Source: Roseovarius sp. MMSF_3350
Lineage (GTDB): Bacteria > Pseudomonadota > Alphaproteobacteria > Rhodobacterales > Rhodobacteraceae
NCBI RefSeq assembly: GCF_030733425.1
Contig: NZ_JASHIZ010000021.1
Coordinates: forward strand, 21,482 to 85,481
Length of the DNA: 64,000 nt
Direction: 5' to 3'
Shown one piece after another: positions 24,624 to 32,829 of the stretch (position 1 is the first letter of the stretch; each line of letters begins with the position of its first letter). The notes under the pieces were generated by a model, which was not told where the DNA came from, did no database searches, and worked only from the letters and a program-made list of their open reading frames with translations. The position numbers were made by a program, and so were the translations under genes.

Positions 24624-25679
24624 ATGCTGGAATTTCTGGGCGAAGCGAATAGCGCGGCGCTGATCGGGCTATTGGGCGGCCTGGCCTTGGGGCTGGCCGC
24701 GCGGCTGGGGCGTTTCTGTACGCTGGGCGCGATCGAGGACGTGCTCTATTCCTCGGACGACCGCCGGATCCGCATGTGGGGCATCGCCATCGGCGTGGCC
24801 ATCATCGGCACGCATTTCGCCATGGCCGGTGGCTTGATGGACGGGACCGCCGCCGCCTATCTCGATAGGGTCTGGAACCCTTTGGGCACCATCGTCGGCG
24901 GGCTGATGTTCGGCTATGGCATGGCGCTGTCGGGCAATTGCGGCTACGGCGCGCTGGCGCGGCTGGGCGGGGGCGACCTGCGGTCCTTCGTCATTGTGAT
25001 CGTGATGGGGCTGTCGGCCTACCTGGTGATGTCCGGCCCGCTGGCCCATTTCCGCGTCTGGCTTTTCACCGTCGAGGACGGCGCGCGTTCGCCGCAGGGG
25101 TTCAGCCAGTTGGCACAGGTGCATTTGGGCATTGGCCCCGCGCTGACCGGCCTGCTTCTGGGCGGGGCCATACTGATGTTTTCCCTCGCCAGCGGCCGGA
25201 TGCTGCGCTCGCCCGGCATGGTGTTCTGGGCCGCCGTTGTGGGCATGGCCATCGTCCTTGGCTGGGTCGGCACCTACTGGGTGGCCATGACGGGGTTCGA
25301 GGCCGAACCGGTCGAGACGCATTCCTTTGCCGCGCCCATCGGCGACACGATCTATTACGCGATGACCGCCTCGGGCAACAGCCTGTCGTTCAGCGTGGGC
25401 TCGGTGCTGGGCGTGGTTGTGGGCGCCTTCGCCGGGTCCTGCTTCAAAGGGCATTTCCGGTGGGAAGCCTGCGAGGACCCGCGAGAGTTGAAGCGCCAGA
25501 TCTTCGGGGCCGCCCTGATGGGCCCGGGTGCGATCCTGGCGGTGGGGTGCAGTATCGGACAGGGCGTGTCGGCCTTTTCGGTGCTGGCCTTCTCCGCGCC
25601 GGTGGCGTTTCTGGCGATCTTCGCCGGGGCGGCGCTGGGGCTGAGACAGCTGATCACCGGGTTCGCGCCGGCGGAGTAG
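24624..25679 (+). CDS. soxT: YeeE/YedE-family thiosulfate transporter SoxT
   Basis: 351 residues, about nine membrane segments. Conserved cysteines expected to handle thiosulfate are in GRFCTLGA (about residue 32), SGNCGYGALARL (about 96) and AVGCSIGQGVSAF (about 305). The order soxS-soxR-soxT on one strand, next to soxV, is close to the Paracoccus sox locus, where soxT adjoins soxRS. It is a paralog of the gene at 10858-11904. Confidence 0.86.
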   Translation: MLEFLGEANSAALIGLLGGLALGLAARLGRFCTLGAIEDVLYSSDDRRIRMWGIAIGVAIIGTHFAMAGGLMDGTAAAYLDRVWNPLGTIVGGLMFGYGMALSGNCGYGALARLGGGDLRSFVIVIVMGLSAYLVMSGPLAHFRVWLFTVEDGARSPQGFSQLAQVHLGIGPALTGLLLGGAILMFSLASGRMLRSPGMVFWAAVVGMAIVLGWVGTYWVAMTGFEAEPVETHSFAAPIGDTIYYAMTASGNSLSFSVGSVLGVVVGAFAGSCFKGHFRWEACEDPRELKRQIFGAALMGPGAILAVGCSIGQGVSAFSVLAFSAPVAFLAIFAGAALGLRQLITGFAPAE

Positions 25680-25699
25680 CAAAGCAGCGGTGGACACGA

Positions 25700-25728
25700 A
25701 AAGGCCGCGCCGGGATGGCGCGGCCTTT
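25700..25728. terminator. Bidirectional terminator between soxT and atf
   Basis: Perfect 12-bp stem AAAGGCCGCGCC/GGCGCGGCCTTT with a 5-base loop; the A and T ends serve both convergent genes. Confidence 0.88.
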
Positions 25729-25748
25729 GTGTCTGCATCGGGGTGGGC

Positions 25749-27119
25749 TTAGCCCAGAACGGTCTTGACGACCTTGCCCAGCTTGGTGGCCACTTCGTCG
25801 GCCTCTTGCCGTGTCATGCAGAAGGGCGGCGCAAAGCCAAGGATATCGCCCTGCGGCATGGCGCGGGAAATCACGCCTTCCTTGACCAATTCGCCGGCCA
25901 GCCGTGCGCCGACCTTTTCCGAGGCGTCGAAGAACACGCGGTCGTCGCGGTCCTTGACGAATTCCACGGCGCAGAGCAGCCCCTCGCCGCGCACTTCGCC
26001 GACATGGGCATGGTCGCCCACGGCCTCGGTCAGCGCCTTCTTGAAGTAGGCCCCCACCTCGCCGGCGTTTTGCACCAGGTTCAGGTCGTCGATCAACTGC
26101 AGGTTGGCGACACCGGCAGCGGCCCCGATGGGATGCGCCGAGTAGGTCCAGCCGTGGCCGATGGGGCCGTTCTCATCCGTGCCCTGTTCCAGCACTTTCC
26201 AGACCTTGTCGGACACGATGGAGCCGGACAGGGGCGCATAGGCCGAGGTCAGACCCTTGGCGATGGTGATGATGTCCGGCTTGATGCCGTAGTGGTCGGA
26301 GCCCATCATGCTGCCCAGGCGGCCAAAGCCGGTGACGACCTCGTCGGCAATCAGCAGGATGTCGTGCTTGGCAAGCACTTCCTGGATCGCGGCCCAATAG
26401 CCTGCGGGCGGCGGCACGAGGCCCCCGGTGCCCAGCGCGGGTTCACCGATGAAGGCGCCGATGGTGTCCGCGCCCTCGCGTTCGATCAGCGCTTCCAGCT
26501 CGGCCACGCAATGGGCGACGAACTCTTCCTCGGTCTGGTTCACATCGGCGCGGCGATAGTAATACGGCGCCTCGGTGTGCAGCACCTGCGCCAGCGGCAG
26601 GTCGAACTTCTGGTGGAAGAGGTGCAGGCCGGTCAGCGAACCGGTCATCAGGCCCGAGCCATGATACCCGCGCCAGCGCGAGATGATCTTCTTCTTCTGC
26701 GGAAGCCCGCGGATGTTGTTGTAGTACCAGACCAGCTTGATGTTGGTCTCGTTGGCGTCCGAGCCCGACAGGCCGAAATAGACCTTCGACATGTGGTCGG
26801 GCGCGCGGTCCAGCACCATCTTGGCGAGCGTGATCGCGGCCTCGGTGCCGTGGCCGACATAGGCGTGGTAATAGGCCAGTTCGCGTGCCTGAGCGGCGAT
26901 GGCGTCTGCAATCTCGGGCCGGCCGTAGCCCACGTTCACGCAGTAAAGCCCGGCAAAGGCGTCGAGCAGGCGGTTGCCGTCGCGGTCCTCGATATGACAG
27001 CCGGAGCCGCCGGTCACGATGCGCTGCGGCGCCTCACCCCGGGCGAATTCTGCCAGGTGGGTCGAGGGATGGAAAAAGTTCTCGCGGTCCCACTGGTCAA
27101 GTTGATCGTTCTTCAGCAT
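25749..27119 (-). CDS. atf: Class III PLP aminotransferase of the ectoine catabolic cluster
   Basis: 456 residues from the ATG at 27119 (GGAGACTACGA upstream). Class III omega-aminotransferase with PLP-binding aspartate in [15 protein letters not shown] (about residue 255) and Schiff-base lysine in [15 protein letters not shown] (about 285). In Ruegeria pomeroyi the ectoine cluster carries eutABCDE-asnC-ssd-atf, and Atf is thought to deaminate diaminobutyrate to aspartate semialdehyde. The same neighbours here (asnC, ssd, eutC, eutB) support that role. Other omega-amino acids such as GABA or taurine remain possible. Confidence 0.82.
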   Translation of the reverse strand: MLKNDQLDQWDRENFFHPSTHLAEFARGEAPQRIVTGGSGCHIEDRDGNRLLDAFAGLYCVNVGYGRPEIADAIAAQARELAYYHAYVGHGTEAAITLAKMVLDRAPDHMSKVYFGLSGSDANETNIKLVWYYNNIRGLPQKKKIISRWRGYHGSGLMTGSLTGLHLFHQKFDLPLAQVLHTEAPYYYRRADVNQTEEEFVAHCVAELEALIEREGADTIGAFIGEPALGTGGLVPPPAGYWAAIQEVLAKHDILLIADEVVTGFGRLGSMMGSDHYGIKPDIITIAKGLTSAYAPLSGSIVSDKVWKVLEQGTDENGPIGHGWTYSAHPIGAAAGVANLQLIDDLNLVQNAGEVGAYFKKALTEAVGDHAHVGEVRGEGLLCAVEFVKDRDDRVFFDASEKVGARLAGELVKEGVISRAMPQGDILGFAPPFCMTRQEADEVATKLGKVVKTVLG

Positions 27120-27130
27120 TCGTAGTCTCC

Positions 27131-28597
27131 TTAGCCCCAATCGCGGCAGACGTATTTGATTTCCATGAACTCTTCCATGCCCTTTCGGGCGCCCTCGCGG
27201 CCAAGGCCGGATTGCTTGACCCCGCCGAACGGGATCGGCGCGCCGGTAACCTTGGTGCGGTTGACCGCGACCATGCCGAACTGCAGCGCGCGGCTGAGCC
27301 GGTAGATGCGGCGCGGGTCATGCGCGTGGACATACGCCACGAGGCCGTATTCGGTGTCGTTGGCGCGGCGGATGGCTTCTTCCTCGGTGTCGAAGGGGGT
27401 GATCGGCGCGACGGGGCCAAAGGTTTCCTCACGCATGATCTCGGCCTCGTCGGGCACATCGGTCAGCACGGTCGCGTCATAGAACAGGCGTCCGAGCGGA
27501 TTGCGTTTGCCGCCGCAAGCCAGTTTCGCGCCTTTCTCCAGCGCATCGGCGACATGCGCCTCCTGCTTGGCCACGGCGGCTTCGTTCATCAGCGGGCCAA
27601 GGTCGCAGTCATCCATCCCGACGCCGATCGTCAGTTCCCGGGTCGCGTTAGTGAAACGCTTGCAGAATTCGTCGTAGATGCCGCGCTGGACATAGATGCG
27701 GTTCGCGCCCAGGCAATCCTGCCCGGAAGTGGCGAACTTGGCCTTGATGGTCTCGGCCACGGCATGGTCGAGGTCGCAATCGTCGAACACGATCACCGGC
27801 GCATGACCGCCCAGTTCCATTACCAGCTTTTTCACGGTTTCCGCCGACGCGCGGTAGAGCAACCGCCCCACCTCGGTCGAGCCGGTGAAGGACAGCGCCC
27901 GCACCCGCGAGTCGTCGGTCCATGGCGGCACCACGGTCGAGGCGCGGCCCGTGACCACGTTGAACACGCCCGGCTCGACGCCCGCGCGTTCGGCCAGTTC
28001 GGCCAGCGCCAGTGCCGAGAACGGCGTCTCATGGCTGGGATGCGCGACGATGGTGCAGCCGGCGGCAAGCGCCGCGGCGGCCTTGCGGGTCAGCATGGCC
28101 GAGGGGAAGTTCCACGGCGTGATCAGCGCCACGACGCCCACGGGTTCGAGCCACAGCTCGACCTCGGCGGTGTTCAAGTGGCTGGTGACGCCCTCGATGT
28201 TGGGGCGCTTGGCCTCCTCGGCATAGAATTCGACGAAGGACGCGGCATAGTCGATCTCGCCCCGCGCCTCGGACAGGGGTTTGCCCTGTTCGGCGACCAT
28301 CAGCTTGGCCAGATCCTCGCGGTTCTCGATGATCAGGTCGAACCAGCGGCGCAGGATCGCGGAGCGGTCCTGTGGCAGCTTGGACGACCACTTGGGAAAG
28401 GCCTCTTGGGCGACGGTGACGGCATCACCGCTTTCTTCGGCGGAAAGGCTGGCAACCTCGCCGACCACGGCACCATCGGCGGGGTCGGTCACGGAAAGGG
28501 TGCTGCCATCGGCGGCGGCGACCCATTTGCCGCCCACGTAGGAAAAGTTGCGCACGAGGCGCAGGTCTTCGATCAGTCGCAGAGACGAGTCGGGCAT
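27131..28597 (-). CDS. ssd: Succinate/aspartate-semialdehyde dehydrogenase of the ectoine cluster
   Basis: 488 residues, NAD(P)-dependent aldehyde dehydrogenase. [13 protein letters not shown] (about residue 160), the catalytic glutamate in MELGGHAPV (about 265), and the catalytic cysteine in [10 protein letters not shown] (about 300) are present. Closest by pattern to GabD-like enzymes; in ectoine catabolism it would oxidise aspartate semialdehyde to aspartate. It is followed by atf at 11 bp. The leader holds a 9-1-9 inverted repeat over the ribosome site and two Lrp-like boxes. Confidence 0.83.
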   Translation of the reverse strand: MPDSSLRLIEDLRLVRNFSYVGGKWVAAADGSTLSVTDPADGAVVGEVASLSAEESGDAVTVAQEAFPKWSSKLPQDRSAILRRWFDLIIENREDLAKLMVAEQGKPLSEARGEIDYAASFVEFYAEEAKRPNIEGVTSHLNTAEVELWLEPVGVVALITPWNFPSAMLTRKAAAALAAGCTIVAHPSHETPFSALALAELAERAGVEPGVFNVVTGRASTVVPPWTDDSRVRALSFTGSTEVGRLLYRASAETVKKLVMELGGHAPVIVFDDCDLDHAVAETIKAKFATSGQDCLGANRIYVQRGIYDEFCKRFTNATRELTIGVGMDDCDLGPLMNEAAVAKQEAHVADALEKGAKLACGGKRNPLGRLFYDATVLTDVPDEAEIMREETFGPVAPITPFDTEEEAIRRANDTEYGLVAYVHAHDPRRIYRLSRALQFGMVAVNRTKVTGAPIPFGGVKQSGLGREGARKGMEEFMEIKYVCRDWG

Positions 28598-28603
28598 GGT
28601 GTC

Positions 28604-28622
28604 CTCCTGTAAGTTACAGGAG
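28604..28622 (-). promoter_or_regulatory. Inverted repeat overlapping the ssd ribosome-binding site
   Basis: Perfect 9-1-9 palindrome CTCCTGTAA-G-TTACAGGAG. On the minus strand its end is the AGGAGG of ssd, 7 bases from the ATG at 28597. It may act as an operator or as an RNA hairpin (CTCCTG/CAGGAG with 7-base loop) that hides the ribosome site. Confidence 0.55.
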
Positions 28623-28669
28623 TTCTACAGTGTCCGGGCAATGACCGAGCCTGAATGCGGCCGCCGCGG

Positions 28670-28684
28670 CAGAGGAATTTTCTG
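28670..28684. promoter_or_regulatory. Lrp/AsnC-like box 1 upstream of ssd
   Basis: CAGAGGAATTTTCTG agrees with the E. coli Lrp consensus YAGHAWATTWTDCTR at 12 of 15 positions. The second copy starts 32 bp away. Confidence 0.45.
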
Positions 28685-28701
28685 CGCATCCAGCGCGCTT
28701 G

Positions 28702-28716
28702 CAGAAGAATCTACTG
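28702..28716. promoter_or_regulatory. Lrp/AsnC-like box 2 upstream of ssd
   Basis: CAGAAGAATCTACTG, 12 of 15 matches to the Lrp consensus; it overlaps the asnC stop codon. Spacing to box 1 is three helical turns, suitable for oligomeric Lrp/AsnC binding. Confidence 0.42.
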
Positions 28717-29193
28717 CAGTCCGACAATTACCTCGATCGGTGGCGCGGTCGGCCCCTTGACCGGCTTGGTGACAACATAGCTGAAATAGCGTGCCATACC
28801 GATCCTGTCGTTCAGCATCTGATCGACCAGCCGCTGATACGCGTTGATGTCGGGGGTCACGACCTGAATCAGATAGTCGTAGCCGCCGCCGATCCCCCAG
28901 CAGGCGACAATCTCGGGGTGGTGCTGGACCGCGTCCTCGAAAATGCGGAAGGTCGCGGCGGTGTGGTCTGTCAGTTCGACGGCGACGAACACCGTGACGT
29001 GCGGGCCCAGCTCACGCAAAGCGATTTCGGCGTGATAGCCGGTGATGAACCCCGCCTTTTCCAGGCGTTTCAGCCGCTCCCAGCAGGGCGAGGCCGACAG
29101 GCCGACGCGCTCGGCCAGGGCGGCCTTGGTGATCCGGCCGTCTTCGGCCAGGACCTTCAGGATCTCGATGTCGCGCGCGTCGAGGCGGGTCAT
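28711..29193 (-). CDS. asnC: Lrp/AsnC-family regulator of the ectoine cluster
   Basis: 160 residues. N-terminal helix-turn-helix (LDARDIEILKVLAEDGRITKAALAERVGLS), then an RAM ligand-binding domain with the ACWGIGGGYDYLIQVVTPDI core. AsnC is a conserved member of roseobacter ectoine gene clusters and is thought to respond to a pathway intermediate. It is 7 bp after eutC. Two Lrp-like boxes directly downstream suggest it controls ssd-atf. Confidence 0.86.
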   Translation of the reverse strand: MTRLDARDIEILKVLAEDGRITKAALAERVGLSASPCWERLKRLEKAGFITGYHAEIALRELGPHVTVFVAVELTDHTAATFRIFEDAVQHHPEIVACWGIGGGYDYLIQVVTPDINAYQRLVDQMLNDRIGMARYFSYVVTKPVKGPTAPPIEVIVGLQ

Positions 29194-29200
29194 CGGGTGG

Positions 29201-30187
29201 TCATGTCCGGATACGCGAGCCGGCAGCGGGCAGCGCGGCGCGGACGTGACTGGCGATGGCTGTGTCCTGCGCGCCGGTGCCGGTCAGATCGCAGATGGTG
29301 ATATCCCGGTCAGACCGGCGGCCCGTGGCGGAGCCGGTGACGATCTCTCCCAGCTCGGGCGGGGTCACCCCCGCGAGCACGCCCGCCGCGCGGGCCGCTT
29401 CCAGCTCGCCGCTGGTTTCGCACTGGCTGACGCGGTCGCAGACGTAAAGGTCCGCGCGGGCCAGAGCGGCCGGGTCGATCTCGTTCTTGCCTTCCTGGTC
29501 GGAGCCCATGGCGGTGATGTGCAACCCCGGATGCAGCCAGTCGGCCATCAGCACGGGCTCTCTCGCGGGCGTGGTGGTGACGACAAGCTGGCTGTCGGCC
29601 ACGAGGGCGGCGGGATCGTCCACGGCATCCGCCTCGATCCCCAGCGTGGCGGCAAGGTCTTCGGCGCAGGCGGCGGCCTTGTCGGGGCTGCGCCCGTGCA
29701 CGAGCACGCGTTTGAAGGGACGTACCAGATGGGCCGCCTGCATCTGAAGCCGCGCCTGCACGCCGGTTCCGATGACGCCCGCGGTCTCGACCGTGTCCGG
29801 GGCGAGGTGCCGCGCGGCCACGGCGCCCGCGGCCGCCGTGCGGATGTCGGTCAGGTACCCGTTGTCCAGGTAGACGGCTTCGACCAGGCCGGTCTTGGCC
29901 GAGAACAGGATCATCAGGCCGTTGAGGCTGGAAAGGCCCAGGGCGGGATTATCGAAGAACCCGGGACTGACCTTGATGGCGAAGCCCTCGAAGCCGGGAA
30001 TATAGGCGGTTTTCACATCGACCTCGGCATTGGCCTGGGGAAGGTCCATCGACAGGATGGGCGGCATGACGACGTCGCCCCCCGCAAGCGCGGCAAAGGC
30101 GCGTTCGATGACGTCCACCATCTCCACGTCCAGCCGGACCGCCTGGCGCAGGTCGGCTTCGGTCACGATCTGTATCTCATGGGACAT
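29201..30187 (-). CDS. eutC: Ornithine cyclodeaminase-family protein EutC
   Basis: 328 residues, ornithine cyclodeaminase/mu-crystallin fold with a Rossmann motif (ETAGVIGTGVQARLQMQA, about residue 137) for NAD(P). The neighbourhood with a threonine-dehydratase-like partner, asnC, ssd and atf is that of hydroxyectoine catabolism, where EutB/EutC are proposed to help convert hydroxyectoine derivatives. The closest alternative is BhcD-type iminosuccinate reductase of the beta-hydroxyaspartate cycle; no BhcA or BhcC partner is present. It overlaps eutB by 11 bp. Confidence 0.78.
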   Translation of the reverse strand: MSHEIQIVTEADLRQAVRLDVEMVDVIERAFAALAGGDVVMPPILSMDLPQANAEVDVKTAYIPGFEGFAIKVSPGFFDNPALGLSSLNGLMILFSAKTGLVEAVYLDNGYLTDIRTAAAGAVAARHLAPDTVETAGVIGTGVQARLQMQAAHLVRPFKRVLVHGRSPDKAAACAEDLAATLGIEADAVDDPAALVADSQLVVTTTPAREPVLMADWLHPGLHITAMGSDQEGKNEIDPAALARADLYVCDRVSQCETSGELEAARAAGVLAGVTPPELGEIVTGSATGRRSDRDITICDLTGTGAQDTAIASHVRAALPAAGSRIRT

Positions 30188-31184
30188 AGGTTTTTCCCTT
30201 TACCAGCGTATCACCCAGTTGGATGTCCTCGCCCGCCATGATCCGGTGGAACATCCCCATATCGAGGTTGCGGCCCGTGATGATAGTGCCCACGGGGCCC
30301 GGGAGGCCGGACAGCTTGCCCGCCAGCAGCGCGGCGATGCCGACGACGCAGGCGCCCTCGGCCACTATGCGGTCCTCGTAGAAGAGCACCTGCATGGCGT
30401 GATAGATCTCCTCTTCGGTCACCAGCACCGTATCGTCCAGGTGGTCGCGGCAAAGCGCGAAGGACAGCTTGTTGTTCATTCCGATCCCGCCGCCGAGACT
30501 GTCTGCGAGGCTGGCGACCTCCTCCACCTCCACGGGATGCCCCTTGGCAATCGAGGCGTGCATGGCCGCGCCGCGATCCATGCTGATGCCGATGACCTGG
30601 ATCCCGGGGTTGATCGACTTTGCCGCGACCGCGACGCCCGCGGCCAGACCGCCGCCGGACAGGGGGACGAGGATCGTGCCGAGATCGGGGCGCGCCAGCA
30701 GCATTTCGAGGCCGATGGTTCCCTGCCCAGCGATGACGTGCCGGTCGTCGAAGGGGGAGATTTCGACCAGCCCCTCGGAGTCGACCAGCCGCAGGCTTTC
30801 GGCCAAGGCATCGTCCTGGCTGCGGCCGCAGGTTCTGACCTCGGCACCCAGGGCCCGGATGCCGTCGACCTTGGCCTGGGGCACGAGGTTCGACATGCAA
30901 ATTACCGCGCGCAGCCCGCGATGCGCGGCGGCATAGGCCACCCCGCGCCCGTGGTTGCCGGTGGAACAGCACGTCACGCCCTTTACATCCTCCGCCAGAT
31001 TCATCACCGCGTTGACCGCTCCGCGCAGTTTGAATGCGCCGATGGGCTGCATGTTCTCGAGCTTGAGCAGGAATTCCGAGCCTGTCTTCTGCGTCATGAA
31101 CGGGGACGGCACGAAAGGGGTACCGTCGGCGACATCGGCGATGGTCTGTCTTGCGGCCAGGATATCGGACAGGGCGAACGCCAA
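30177..31184 (-). CDS. eutB: Threonine dehydratase-like PLP enzyme EutB
   Basis: 335 residues if started at TTG 31184, chosen because AAAAGGAG lies 7 bases upstream and the family usually starts here; a longer reading to 31322 adds unrelated sequence. Fold type II PLP enzyme: lysine in LENMQPIGAFKLRGA (about residue 55), phosphate-binding glycine loop in LSGGGLAAGV (about 180). It is a likely hydroxyectoine-derived hydroxyamino acid dehydratase by synteny. A BhcB-type beta-hydroxyaspartate dehydratase is the main alternative. First gene of eutBC-asnC-ssd-atf. Confidence 0.78.
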   Translation of the reverse strand: MAFALSDILAARQTIADVADGTPFVPSPFMTQKTGSEFLLKLENMQPIGAFKLRGAVNAVMNLAEDVKGVTCCSTGNHGRGVAYAAAHRGLRAVICMSNLVPQAKVDGIRALGAEVRTCGRSQDDALAESLRLVDSEGLVEISPFDDRHVIAGQGTIGLEMLLARPDLGTILVPLSGGGLAAGVAVAAKSINPGIQVIGISMDRGAAMHASIAKGHPVEVEEVASLADSLGGGIGMNNKLSFALCRDHLDDTVLVTEEEIYHAMQVLFYEDRIVAEGACVVGIAALLAGKLSGLPGPVGTIITGRNLDMGMFHRIMAGEDIQLGDTLVKGKTYVP

Positions 31185-31646
31185 ATGGACACTCCTTTTA
31201 ACTGGTTGCGGCGCGGGGACGGACGGGCCGAACACCGCATTGCTTTGGTGCAGGATGGGGGATGGGATGGTCGGAACGCAACCGTAATAGACAGCGCGCC
31301 GCAAGGACCGGCTTGGCAGCATGCCTTTCGCTGCCCGTTTTCGTGTGGAGCGGACAGGAATTTATCGACCGGAGGTCAGAATGCTTGCGGCCCCTCCGGG
31401 GCCGGATCATGAGCTGTGGAGGTGCGGCCAGACCGGAGAAGTGACTGACCGATGTCCAAGCGACGGACGGCCAAACCGATTGCCAGATATCCTCACCGCA
31501 GGCTAAGCGCGCGGCTTATGACGGGCAGTGCGGCGCCGGGTGGGTGTCAAAGCGATACGTCGCAATCGTGGCCGGATGATCCGGCGCCACGGCAGTCCTG
31601 GTGAAGGAATGTCGTGGGCCGGGCCACCCGCGCGAGCGCGTCCCGC
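31185..31646. other. Intergenic region upstream of eutB
   Basis: 462 bp between the eutB start and the end of the reductase gene. Short open frames here lack ribosome sites and family motifs. It contains a GC hairpin at 31388-31404 (CGGCCCC/GGGGCCG, 3-base loop). It should contain the eutB promoter, but I see no clear -35/-10 pair or EnuR-type site. Confidence 0.6.
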
Positions 31647-32702
31647 TCAGGCCGCCGCCTTGCGGCGGTTTTCCTCCAGGCGCTTGTTGATGATGTCGGA
31701 CGTCTCGTCCGCCTCGGCCATCGGCGTGCCCATCTGGTCGGCGATCAGCTTGACCAGCAAGTCCACGCGTTCGATCTCCTCGGCGCCGCCGTCGATGGCG
31801 CGCGCCGCAGAAGACGGCTTGAGAAGGCCGTTTGCCGCGTTGGCGTATTTCTCGAAGGGGACCTGATCCTCTTCGTCGGCGCCGAGGTCCGTGACGAGGT
31901 CGCACACCTTCTTGTAGATCGCCTGCGATTCCAGAAGATCGCCGTGCACGGCTTCCTTGATGGGACGAATACCGTCTTGCTGAACGCAACGGTAGTTGCC
32001 GGTCAGCAGCATGGCCCATTTCGCGAACGGCACGAAGAGCGAGTCGAAGAGGCGCAGCTTGACGGGCACATCCTTGCCGTCCACGCGCACCGCTTCGATC
32101 TTTTCCTCGAGCTCGCGCACGATGGCGGTGTGGGCCGGATCCTCGAACGGCGCGGCCTTGAAATTGGTGGGCAGGCCCACATGCAGCACGTTCGGCCCCT
32201 CTTCGGGCGGGCGGAAGGCCTGCGGGTCGGGGCTGCACAGCGAAACGAGGCCCGGCTTGAAATCTTCCCACGGCTCGATGCTATTGAATGCCGGGCGCAG
32301 GGCGTCGGCATCCAGGCGTTCGATCCGCTTGAGATACGGCAGGGGGGGCATGTTCATGATCGACATGCAAGGCCGCCCGGCTGCGGCGATCCGCTTCATC
32401 AGGTCGGTGATCTCGGCGTTGCCGTATTGCGGCTCGGACATGGCCAGCGCGATGAGGTCGTATTCTTCGGGTTTCACGTTCGCGGGCGCCTTGGCGTCGA
32501 GCTGGCCGGGAAGGTCGCCGGATTTGAACGCGCGGTGCTCATCCTCGTCCCGCAGTTTGATGCGGACCTCGGTGCCCTTTTCGTTGATGATGTCGGCCGT
32601 GGCCTGGCGGCACACCAACGTCACGTCCTGCCCCGCCATCAAGAGCTTGGTCCCCAGCAGCGAGCCGTAGGATGCACCCAGAATAAGAACCTTGCGAGCC
32701 AT
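31647..32702 (-). CDS. panE2: Ketopantoate reductase-like protein, candidate oxalyl-CoA reductase
   Basis: 351 residues from the ATG at 32702 after GGAGAGATCAAC. N-terminal Rossmann motif LILGASYGSLLGTKLL and a helical C-terminal domain place it in the ketopantoate reductase/ApbA superfamily, with a divergent GASYGS motif. In Methylobacterium extorquens a protein of this annotation, PanE2, reduces oxalyl-CoA to glyoxylate. This gene lies 1.6 kb from the end of an oxalate-catabolic operon, so the same role is plausible but unproven. It is divergent from a ScfR/RamB-type regulator gene. Confidence 0.6.
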   Translation of the reverse strand: MARKVLILGASYGSLLGTKLLMAGQDVTLVCRQATADIINEKGTEVRIKLRDEDEHRAFKSGDLPGQLDAKAPANVKPEEYDLIALAMSEPQYGNAEITDLMKRIAAAGRPCMSIMNMPPLPYLKRIERLDADALRPAFNSIEPWEDFKPGLVSLCSPDPQAFRPPEEGPNVLHVGLPTNFKAAPFEDPAHTAIVRELEEKIEAVRVDGKDVPVKLRLFDSLFVPFAKWAMLLTGNYRCVQQDGIRPIKEAVHGDLLESQAIYKKVCDLVTDLGADEEDQVPFEKYANAANGLLKPSSAARAIDGGAEEIERVDLLVKLIADQMGTPMAEADETSDIINKRLEENRRKAAA

Positions 32703-32793
32703 GTTGATCTCTCCTTGCATTTTCATCACGCAACATAATTGCGCAGAGAGATTCTTCTACAAAATTCGTGTAAATGTGTTATTGATAATGTTA

Positions 32794-32810
32794 ACAAGTT
32801 TATATCTTGT
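32794..32810. promoter_or_regulatory. AT-rich inverted repeat in the panE2/scfR divergent promoter
   Basis: ACAAG-N7-CTTGT inside an AT-rich 127-bp gap, 20 bp before the regulator start. It is a possible autoregulatory operator of the adjacent XRE-family protein. Confidence 0.4.
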
Positions 32811-32829
32811 AACTTTGTAAAGAGCCGGG

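Noticed and set aside
31198..31444. Short open frames between eutB and the reductase gene
   Set aside because: No ribosome sites, no family similarity, and they overlap each other on opposite strands.
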